A stretch of 5,291 bases of DNA, taken from Phenylobacterium sp. (GTDB lineage: Bacteria; Pseudomonadota; Alphaproteobacteria; Caulobacterales; Caulobacteraceae). The first letter of the stretch is position 1, and every line of letters starts with the position of its first letter. The position numbers and the translations under genes were made by a program. The notes under the pieces were generated by a model, which saw nothing but the letters and a program-made list of their open reading frames with translations, searched no databases and had not been told where the DNA came from. This document shows positions 1-5,023 of this stretch, piece by piece. The DNA lies in contig JAQGIJ010000141.1 of assembly GCA_028291285.1 (NCBI GenBank), forward strand, positions 1-5,291, written 5' to 3'.

Positions 1-262
1 CCAACGACGCCACGTTGGTCGTCAGGTCGTCGCCCCGTTCCTCGAAGCTCATCAGGACGCCCGGCTCATCGAAGCGTGTCGCCCCGTTGACCAGGAAGGT
101 GAGGCCAAACAGCGTCTTGCCACAGCCAGCGGCGCCGGCGATCAGGGTCGGGCGGCCGGTGGGCAGGCCGCCGAAGAGGATGGCGTCGAGGCCGTCGATC
201 CCGGTGGCGGACTTGGCCAGCTGCGCCTCGGCGGGGCGCGGAGCAGCATCAGTCTGGATCAT
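1..262 (-). CDS. kaiC: KaiC-family ATPase, N-terminal part (cut by the left edge)
   Basis: Reading leftward from the ATG at 262-260 gives 87 codons that run off the window. Visible are the KaiC entry motif TGIDGLD (residues 20-26), GGLPTGRPTLI (31-41), a Walker A P-loop GAAGCGKT (43-50) and, after the second strand, PGVLMSFEER (67-76), whose paired Glu74-Glu75 match the catalytic glutamates of the KaiC CI ATPase ring. KaiC proteins are RecA-like hexameric ATPases with two tandem domains of about 500 residues in total; only half of the first is seen. In cyanobacteria KaiC is the clock oscillator. Many alphaproteobacteria carry a homologue linked to timing or stress signalling, so a circadian role is not implied. 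No clear Shine-Dalgarno precedes this ATG. An in-frame GTG at 313-311 could lengthen the protein by 17 codons, but GGAG lies too close to it, so ATG is preferred. It is divergent from the large gene and probably read from the promoter at 422-446. A RadA/Sms-like RecA protein is the main alternative and less likely. Confidence 0.88.
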   Translation of the reverse strand, partial: MIQTDAAPRPAEAQLAKSATGIDGLDAILFGGLPTGRPTLIAGAAGCGKTLFGLTFLVNGATRFDEPGVLMSFEERGDDLTTNVASL

Positions 263-421
263 TGGGGCGACCGGCTTTCGAGTTGGGCGAAGCGTCGCCG
301 AGGAAGGCGCCACAGCTCCATCGGGAATCGGCAAGCGCGCAGACAGCCACGGCTTGCCCTTGGTCAAACCGGAGACTCACGGAGCGAAAGCCATACCCGG
401 AATAGATTTCGAGGACTCGTG

Positions 422-446
422 AACGCTGAATTACGACCAGGGTTCC
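422..446 (-). promoter_or_regulatory. EcfG/SigT-type general stress promoter reading toward kaiC
   Basis: On the minus strand GGAAC (446-442) is followed after exactly 16 bases (441-426) by CGTT (425-422). This matches the alphaproteobacterial EcfG (SigT in Caulobacter) consensus GGAAC-N16/17-CGTT at every defined position. It points toward kaiC, whose ATG is about 160 bases downstream, implying a long leader of roughly 150 bases. The match is seen directly. That it places kaiC under the PhyR-NepR-EcfG general stress response is inference. Confidence 0.62.
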
Positions 447-458
447 GTGGATTCCACG
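446..458. promoter_or_regulatory. 13-bp dyad touching the kaiC promoter -35 element
   Basis: CGTGGA-T-TCCACG is a perfect 6+6 inverted repeat centred on 452. Its left arm shares base 446 with the GGAAC element of the minus-strand promoter. Position and symmetry would suit an operator or activator site for kaiC. A chance palindrome is possible at this size. Confidence 0.25.
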
Positions 459-817
459 AATTCGCGAAATAATCGCAAGCCATGAGACATGAAAATATTT
501 GAGTGTAAACTGGGACCCCGAAGCTCTACCGCAAATAAATATTTCCGACTCAGGTAATTCGGTGCGGTACGGCGAAATAATTCAATCCCGTCGCGCGTCC
601 AGCCGGCCCAGCCCTGGTGGACGGTCGCCCCGCCGTCATCGGCTCTTAGCTGGCGTCCAGGATCAGGACATTCGCCGCCGCTGCGGCCCAGCTCGATGCT
701 TCGCGGTCGGACGCAGGCGCAGTCGCCACAGCTCGACAAGGAATTTCACGGCCAAGCTGTTGGAGTGGGCGGATTAACATGCATTAAGCCTCCGAGGGGG
801 GCGCGTCGGGCTGCGAT

Positions 818-839
818 CCCCTAATCGGACCGTTGGGGG
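818..839 (+). promoter_or_regulatory. Possible hairpin masking the ribosome binding site of the large gene
   Basis: The G-run at 835-840 followed by A841 is the only Shine-Dalgarno-like stretch before the ATG at 848, with six bases between. CCCCTAA (818-824) can pair with TTGGGGG (833-839) to form a 7-bp stem, including one U-G pair, around an 8-base loop (825-832). In the mRNA this would bury the ribosome binding site. The pairing is seen in the sequence; a role in translational or temperature control is inference, and short G/C stems arise easily in such DNA. Confidence 0.28.
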
Positions 840-847
840 GACCCGCC

Positions 848-1300
848 ATGACCATGCAATTTTACCTGACGCTGCCGACCATCGCCGGCTCCTCCACCTC
901 CAGCGCCTACCGCGGGGCGTTCGAGGTGGACGCGTTCAGCCTCGACACGCAGTCGCCGGTCCCGGGGACCGTCGCAGCCGGCGCAGGCAAGCCGGACTTC
1001 GGTCCGCTGCAGGTCACCTTGCACGATGCGGCGGGGCTGACGCAGTTCCTGAAGCTGGTCTCGGACGGCTCGCACCTGACGGGCGCCAGCCTCATCGGCG
1101 TCCAGAACGCCGGGCCGACAGGTTCCGGGCTGGAGACCTATCGGGTCAACCTCGGCGGCCAAGTGATGATCACCGGGGTCCAGGAGTCGTCGGACGGCAG
1201 CTATGTCGTGACCCTCGACTACAGCAAGATCGGCATCGTCACCCACGCCGTCCAGGCCGACGGCACGCTCGGGCCGGCCCAGTCGTTCGGCTACGATATC
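848..1300 (+). other. Hcp-like domain 1
   Basis: Residues 1-151 follow the Hcp (type VI secretion tube/effector, PF05638-type) pattern from end to end. They open with a strand FYLTLPTIAG, then YRGAFEVDAFSL in place of the KG-ID-V-SWSW region, a GAGKPDF turn matching the GAGKV-F motif, and a helix with FLKLVSDGSHL matching the L--AC-SGKH region. The C-terminal strands are YRVNLGGQVMITGVQ, VVTLDYSKI and a closing SFGYDIPQN, comparable to the GWNI/GWD ending of Hcp. Length (about 150-160) matches the family. The comparison is from memory of Hcp1-type sequences, not a search. Confidence 0.8.
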
Positions 1301-4147
1301 CCGCAAAATACCTCCATCGCCCCGCCGTCCGACGTCGCTCCCCCGACGGCCGTGGCGCCGGTGCAGCCCACCACCTTCTTCGCCGTGATCGACGGCCTGA
1401 ACGGCGGCTCGCAGGATGTTGCACACCAGGGGTGGTTTCAGCTCGACGGCTTCAACCTCAACGCCGCCAACATTGTCGGGACGTCGGGAGGGGGGCTCGC
1501 CGCGGGCAAGGTCTTCTACGCCCCGATCACCCTGACCCTGCCCAGCGAGACGGCCCTCACCGACCTGATGACCAAGCTCTGCCAGGGTTCGACCCTGAAC
1601 GGCGTGCGCATCGAGGGCATGAGCACCGGCGTCGGCGGAGCGCAACTGGCGGTCTATGACCTCAGCTTGTCGGCCGTGCACATCACCGACGTCGCGCAGA
1701 CCGAAAGCGGCGGCCTCTCCGTCACCCTGTCCTACGGCGCCATCCAGCTCAGCACCCAGGGTCTCGATCCTTCCGGAAACCTCACGCCAGCCTCAAACTT
1801 CAGCTGGGACATCGCCACCACCGCCATCCCGCCCTTCAGCGCCATCCCGGGGAGCGGCTCAGACGGCTCGTCGTCTTCCCCGCCCGCGGCGCCGCACGGC
1901 CTCCTGCTCGACCCCAGCACCGACAGCGCCGCCGCGGCTGACCACATCACCAACGCGCATCAGCTGGTGGTGGACGGGACCGCCCAGGCGAACCAGACGA
2001 TCACCCTCTACGACACCGATGGTCATACCATCCTGGCGACGGGCGCCACCAATTCGGCCGGCGGGTTCAGCCTGACCACCAGCAACCTCAGCGAAGGCTC
2101 GCACGCCATCACGGCCGTGGCGCAGGCCAGTGGCCTTACGAGCTCCAGCTCAGCCGGCCTGGTGGTGACGGTCGACTCCACCGCCCCTGACGCGCCGACG
2201 AGCCTCGCCGACAGCGCGATCACCGGCGGCTACGTCAATCAAGCGAGCGACACCTTCAACCAGGCGCTCACCGGCACGGCGGAGGCCGGGGCGACGGTCA
2301 GCGTCTATGACGGAACCACCAAGCTCGCGAGCGTGACCGCCGACGCGGGCGGAGCGTGGAGCTATGGCCTCGGGCAGCTGTCCGACGGCCCGCATAGCCT
2401 CACCGCCACGGCGACCGACGCCGCCGGCAACACCGGCGCCGCCAGCACGGCGCTGACCTTCAACGTCGACACCGCTGCGCCCGATGCGCCGACCGGCGTG
2501 GCCGACGCGTCGATCGTCAATGGTTACGTCAACGCCGCCCAACAGGCCGCCAGCGCCTTGGCGGGCGCGGCCGAGGCCGGCGCCACGGTCACCGTCTACG
2601 ACGGCTCGACCCTGCTCGGCACGACGACGGCCGACAGCAGCGGGACGTGGAGCTACAGCGTCTCCGCCCTGGCCGAGGGCGCCCACAGCCTCACCGCCAC
2701 CGCCACCGACGCCGCCGGCAACACCGGCGGAGCGAGCGGGGCGCTGAGCTTCAAGGTGGACACCGCTCCCCCCGCCGCGCCCGCCGCCCTGGCCGACGGC
2801 TCGATCGTCAATGGTTACGTCAACGCCGCCCAACAGGCCGCCAGCGCACTCGCCGGCACGGCCGAGGCCGGCGCGACGGTCAGCGTCTACGACGGCTCGA
2901 CCCTGCTCGGCACGACCACCGCCGGCGGCGGTGGGGCGTGGACCTACGGCGTCTCCAGCCTGGCGGAGGGGGCGCACAGCCTCACCGCCACAGCCACCGA
3001 CGCGGCGGGCAACACCGGCGCCGCCAGCTCGACGCTGAGCTTCAAGGTGGACACCGCTCCCCCCGCCGCGCCCGCCGCCCTGGCCGACGGCTCGATCGTC
3101 AACGGCTATGTCGACGCCGCCCACCGGGCCGCCAGCGCGCTCGCCGGCACGGCCGAGGCCGGCGCGACGGACAGCGTCTACGACGGCTCGACCCTGCTCG
3201 GCACGACCACCGCGAGCAGCGGTGGGGCGTGGACCTACGGCGTCTCCAGCCTGGCCGAGGGGCCGCACAGCCTCACCGCCACAGCCACCGACGCGGCGGG
3301 CAACACCGGCGCGGCGAGCGGGGTGCTTGGCTTCAAGGTCGACACGCAGGTCGCGGCGCCGTCCGTGAGCCTGGTGACCGACAGCGGACTGGCCGGCGAT
3401 CGGGTGACGAATTCGGGGGCTCTGACGGTCGGTCCCGAGAGCGGCGCCAAGGTGGAGTATTCGGTGAATGGCGGATCCACCTGGGCGACTTCCTTCGCGG
3501 CCGTCGAAGGCGCCAACACGGTTGCAGTCCGTCAGACCGACCTCGCCGGCAATGTCAGCGCGGCGACCACTCTCAGCTTCACGTTAGACACCAAGGCGCC
3601 CTCTGCGCCGACCGCTCTGGGACTTGATTTCAGCACCGACAGCGGCTTGCCGTTCGACAGGGTCACGAACGTCAACAAGGTGCTGATCAACGGAAAGGCT
3701 GAAGCCGGCGCCACGGTGACGCTCTTCGACACCAACGGAACCACGGTCATCGGCTCCGGCGCGGCGGATTCCTCCGGCGCCTTCCACGTCACCACGACGG
3801 CGTTGTCGGATGGCGTGCATTCGATCTCGGCCGGTGCGACGGACCTCGCCGGGAACGCCAGCCCGCATTCCTCGACGATGAACGTCACGATCGACACCTT
3901 CGCGCCCGCCCCGAAGATCACCAACATCGACAGTGGCGCAGGCGGGGTCGCGATCAGCGGCGTCTCGGAGCCCTTCACCGCCGTCACCATCTACGACGCC
4001 GGATCCTTGGTGAAGGTCGCGGTGGCCGGCGCGGACGGGACCTGGACGACGCAGGTGAACGCGTCGGGCAACACCATCCACAACTACACTCTGAAAGCCG
4101 TCGACCTCGCCGGGAACCTCGGCGCCTCGACAGGCTCGGGGCTTTAG
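848..4147 (+). CDS. Tandem Hcp-like / Ig-repeat protein, main part of an RTX adhesin, ended by an in-frame TAG
   Basis: 1,099 residues from ATG 848, chosen because GGGGGGA lies six bases upstream; a TTG at 833 is in frame but falls inside that ribosome binding site. There is no N-terminal signal peptide. Domains: Hcp-like 1 (about residues 1-151), Pro/Ala/Val linker (152-174), Hcp-like 2 (175-322), Ser/Pro/Gly linker (323-344), then Ig-like repeats at 345-445, four of exactly 97 residues (446-542, 543-639, 640-736, 737-833), and divergent ones at 834-915, 916-1017 and 1018-1099. The repeats have the Big-type pattern GTAEAGATVSVYDG, then a central Trp/Tyr strand, then TATDAAGNTG. The frame continues without a shift through TAG (4145-4147) into an RTX/type I secretion C-terminus. 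Such repeat proteins usually act as large exported adhesins. If translation stops here the product lacks a recognisable export signal. Whether the Hcp domains engage a type VI tube, or merely serve as a beta-barrel module, is unknown. Confidence 0.87.
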   Translation: MTMQFYLTLPTIAGSSTSSAYRGAFEVDAFSLDTQSPVPGTVAAGAGKPDFGPLQVTLHDAAGLTQFLKLVSDGSHLTGASLIGVQNAGPTGSGLETYRVNLGGQVMITGVQESSDGSYVVTLDYSKIGIVTHAVQADGTLGPAQSFGYDIPQNTSIAPPSDVAPPTAVAPVQPTTFFAVIDGLNGGSQDVAHQGWFQLDGFNLNAANIVGTSGGGLAAGKVFYAPITLTLPSETALTDLMTKLCQGSTLNGVRIEGMSTGVGGAQLAVYDLSLSAVHITDVAQTESGGLSVTLSYGAIQLSTQGLDPSGNLTPASNFSWDIATTAIPPFSAIPGSGSDGSSSSPPAAPHGLLLDPSTDSAAAADHITNAHQLVVDGTAQANQTITLYDTDGHTILATGATNSAGGFSLTTSNLSEGSHAITAVAQASGLTSSSSAGLVVTVDSTAPDAPTSLADSAITGGYVNQASDTFNQALTGTAEAGATVSVYDGTTKLASVTADAGGAWSYGLGQLSDGPHSLTATATDAAGNTGAASTALTFNVDTAAPDAPTGVADASIVNGYVNAAQQAASALAGAAEAGATVTVYDGSTLLGTTTADSSGTWSYSVSALAEGAHSLTATATDAAGNTGGASGALSFKVDTAPPAAPAALADGSIVNGYVNAAQQAASALAGTAEAGATVSVYDGSTLLGTTTAGGGGAWTYGVSSLAEGAHSLTATATDAAGNTGAASSTLSFKVDTAPPAAPAALADGSIVNGYVDAAHRAASALAGTAEAGATDSVYDGSTLLGTTTASSGGAWTYGVSSLAEGPHSLTATATDAAGNTGAASGVLGFKVDTQVAAPSVSLVTDSGLAGDRVTNSGALTVGPESGAKVEYSVNGGSTWATSFAAVEGANTVAVRQTDLAGNVSAATTLSFTLDTKAPSAPTALGLDFSTDSGLPFDRVTNVNKVLINGKAEAGATVTLFDTNGTTVIGSGAADSSGAFHVTTTALSDGVHSISAGATDLAGNASPHSSTMNVTIDTFAPAPKITNIDSGAGGVAISGVSEPFTAVTIYDAGSLVKVAVAGADGTWTTQVNASGNTIHNYTLKAVDLAGNLGASTGSGL
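1370..1813 (+). other. Hcp-like domain 2
   Basis: Residues 175-322 repeat the same fold pattern and look closer to classical Hcp than domain 1. FFAVIDGLNGGSQD (177-190) resembles the family opening I-DI-GES-D, followed by HQGWFQLDGFNLN, AGKVFYAPITLTL, LMTKLCQGSTLNGVRI, YDLSLSAVHITDV, LSVTLSYGAIQL and a closing NFSWDIAT. The two Hcp-like domains clearly differ from one another, so the duplication is old, unlike the downstream Ig repeats. Confidence 0.83.
2183..3346 (+). repeat. Four tandem 291-bp Ig-like repeats inside the coding region
   Basis: Units lie at 2183-2473, 2474-2764, 2765-3055 and 3056-3346, each exactly 97 codons and each ending in F(N/K)VDT. Units 3 and 4 are nearly the same: 70 identical bases span the boundaries at 2742-2811 and 3033-3102. 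Units 2 and 3 share a 47-base identity (2510-2556 and 2801-2847). Alternation of identical and diverged blocks suggests recent tandem duplication plus exchange between units. Unit 4 has Asp instead of Val in the core strand (ATDSVYDG), which is unusual for a buried position. Confidence 0.95.
4145..4147 (+). other. In-frame amber (TAG) codon between the Ig repeats and the RTX domain
   Basis: The codons are GGG CTT TAG GCG. The frame is open on both sides from 848 to 4498, and the protein on either side belongs to one logical architecture. A single C-to-T change in CAG would create it. No in-frame start with a ribosome binding site follows soon after: the first is GTG 4244, which lies inside the RTX motif. 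Confidence 0.9.
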
Positions 4148-4501
4148 GCGCCGGCCGCGAACAAGACGCTCATCGGAACCTCCGGCGATGATCTCCTCTC
4201 CGGACGGCCCAATGACGTCCTCACCGGCGGCGCCGGCCACGACGTGTTCGTGTTCAATCCCGGCTTCGGCAAGGAGACCGTCACCGACTTCACGCCCGGC
4301 GCTGTCAGTGGCTCGGGGCAGGTGGTCGCCGCAGACGTGCTCGCCTTCGACCACACCCTTTTCGCGAACGCCTCGAGCGTCATGTCGCATGCGCGGCAGG
4401 TCGGCGCAGACACTCTGATCACCTACGACAATGGCGACATCGTCACCCTTCGCGGAGTGACGCTGAACAGCCTGCACGCGAGCGACTTTGTGTTTGTCTA
4501 G
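4148..4501 (+). pseudogene. RTX calcium-binding and type I secretion C-terminus, separated from its gene by the TAG
   Basis: These 117 codons, ending in TAG at 4499-4501, continue the frame of the large gene as residues 1101-1217. They contain RTX nonapeptide-like turns GTSGDDLLSG (1110-1119) and LTGGAGHDVFVF (1125-1136), then FGKETVTDFTPG, a DVLAFDH segment, DTLITYDNGDIVTLRGV and the C-terminal SDFVFV. This is the usual layout of hemolysin-type calcium-binding proteins exported by an ABC (type I) system through a C-terminal signal. Only about two nonapeptide turns are present, fewer than in classical toxins but common at the end of Bap-like adhesins. The segment cannot be a normal independent gene, because GTG 4244 has no ribosome binding site and would start mid-motif. 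It is either a disconnected gene end or reached by amber readthrough. Confidence 0.85.
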
Positions 4502-4508
4502 AGATCCT

Positions 4509-4522
4509 CCGCCACCTGGCGG
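4509..4522 (+). terminator. Weak hairpin just after the RTX reading frame
   Basis: CCGCCA (4509-4514) and TGGCGG (4517-4522) are a perfect inverted repeat eight bases after the stop. Realistically this is a 5-bp stem with a 4-base loop. No T-run follows, so intrinsic termination is doubtful; position is the main argument. Confidence 0.2.
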
Positions 4523-4853
4523 TCCTCGAGCTTGAGCGTCGACCGGCGCCGAGCACGGCGCGCCGAGCGCAGCCGCCGGACGGGTGGAGGTCATCTGGAC
4601 GGGCGGCGGCGCGGCTCTGGACGCGCAGCTGATGGCCATCGGCGCCGGTGAGGACGCGGGACCGGCGCATGTCCTTGGCGGCGGCCGCACGGCGACGCCC
4701 GACCGGGGTTCCGGCTATGCGGCGGATCCGGGCGCCGCCCAGCCGAGGCTTGAACGCATCCGGCTCGACCCCATCTTGGTGCGGCGCGAGGCGAACTTGG
4801 TGGATGCTTAGCCCGCCTGATCACCGGGCAGTCCTACCGACACCCTCACGACC

Positions 4854-4916
4854 GCCAGAACGATACGCAGCGGTGGTCCCGCCATCGTCCCTGCCCAGGG
4901 ATGCGATCGTTCTGGC
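4854..4916. repeat. Long imperfect inverted repeat with an inner branched structure
   Basis: GCCAGAACGAT (4854-4864) and ATCGTTCTGGC (4906-4916) are perfect 11-bp inverted arms. Skipping A4865, CGCA (4866-4869) and TGCG (4902-4905) extend the stem to 15 bp with one bulge. The enclosed bases can form two small stems: 4870-4873 with 4879-4882, and 4889-4892 with 4897-4900. The whole could be a three-way-junction RNA, a REP-like element or an inverted-repeat remnant. No T-run follows, so a simple terminator is unlikely. Confidence 0.55.
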
Positions 4917-4938
4917 AAGCGCGCTCAGCAGACCCTTA

Positions 4939-4964
4939 GTTCAGGCCGCCGGGTTCAGGCCGCC
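4939..4964. repeat. 12-bp direct repeat with 14-bp period
   Basis: GTTCAGGCCGCC occurs at 4939-4950 and again at 4953-4964, separated by GG. It lies about 60 bases before the start of the exported protein gene, so a regulator site is conceivable. Replication slippage in GC-rich DNA would explain it equally well. Confidence 0.5.
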
Positions 4965-5023
4965 TTGGGGGATCCCGCGCGGTCATCGACGCATTGGGTA
5001 GGCGAGCCCGCCGATCGCCACTC

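Larger units (their letters stand above)
263..847. other. Divergent intergenic region with an AT-rich island
   Basis: No convincing gene is found here. Candidate frames on both strands are short, rich in Arg/Pro/Ser and match no family I know. The region holds the leader and promoter of kaiC, then an AT-rich island at about 460-585 that contrasts with the GC-rich surroundings. The island has two AAATATTT palindromes (493-500 and 537-544, 44 bases apart) and two copies of GCGAAATAAT (464-473 and 572-581). A poor sigma-70-like pair, TTGGAG (760-765) and ATTAAG (783-788) with 17-base spacing, could serve the plus-strand gene but is far from consensus. No second EcfG motif was found on the plus strand. 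Confidence 0.5.
4502..5023. other. Intergenic region without a recognisable gene
   Basis: Open frames exist on both strands, the best at 4584-4811 plus (75 codons from GTG). Their products are Gly/Ala/Arg-rich, have no ribosome binding site and match no family I know, so none is called. The region holds the short hairpin at 4509-4522, the long inverted repeat at 4854-4916 and the direct repeat at 4939-4964. No clear promoter for the downstream gene was found. The 4584 frame might be a gene remnant, but nothing shows of what. Confidence 0.45.

Noticed and set aside
15..422. 135-codon plus-strand frame at the left edge
   Set aside because: It lies antisense to the clear KaiC Walker A coding and has a Ser/Arg/Pro-rich product with no known pattern.
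431..777. Overlapping open frames of about 100 codons on both strands in the divergent region
   Set aside because: Neither has a recognisable domain, a good ribosome binding site or coding-like composition, and both run through the AT-rich regulatory-looking island.
821..1681. 286-codon minus-strand frame opposite the Hcp-like domains
   Set aside because: Arg/Gly/Val/His-rich shadow of the plus-strand frame, whose Hcp pattern is convincing.
2150..3268. 372-codon open frame on the minus strand opposite the Ig repeats
   Set aside because: It mirrors the 97-codon period of the plus-strand repeats and encodes Gly/Arg/Ala-rich monotony. It is a by-product of GC-rich repeats without stop codons, and no ribosome binding site or family match is seen.
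2183..3346. CRISPR-like array
   Set aside because: The period is 291 bp, the repeats are coding and divergent, and there are no short identical repeats with unique spacers.
2647..3627. 326-codon plus-strand frame overlapping the repeats
   Set aside because: It is extremely Arg/Gln/Gly-rich and periodic with the real gene; the adhesin frame has the coherent domain pattern.
4244..4501. An independent small gene for the RTX end starting at GTG 4244
   Set aside because: The start falls inside an RTX turn, has no ribosome binding site, and the same frame extends upstream through the rest of the RTX motif to the TAG. It is the tail of the large gene.
3584..4690. 368-codon minus-strand frame across the adhesin end
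   Set aside because: Low-complexity Arg/Gly/Val composition, no domain, and opposite well-supported Ig-like and RTX coding.
4854..4916. Integron attC site
   Set aside because: The arms contain AAC and GTT, but the flanking bases do not fit the RYYYAAC/GTTRRRY boxes, and no integrase or cassette context is visible.
4951..4964. tRNA T-arm-like GGTTC motif
   Set aside because: No acceptor, D or anticodon stems can be built around it; it is one copy of the short direct repeat.
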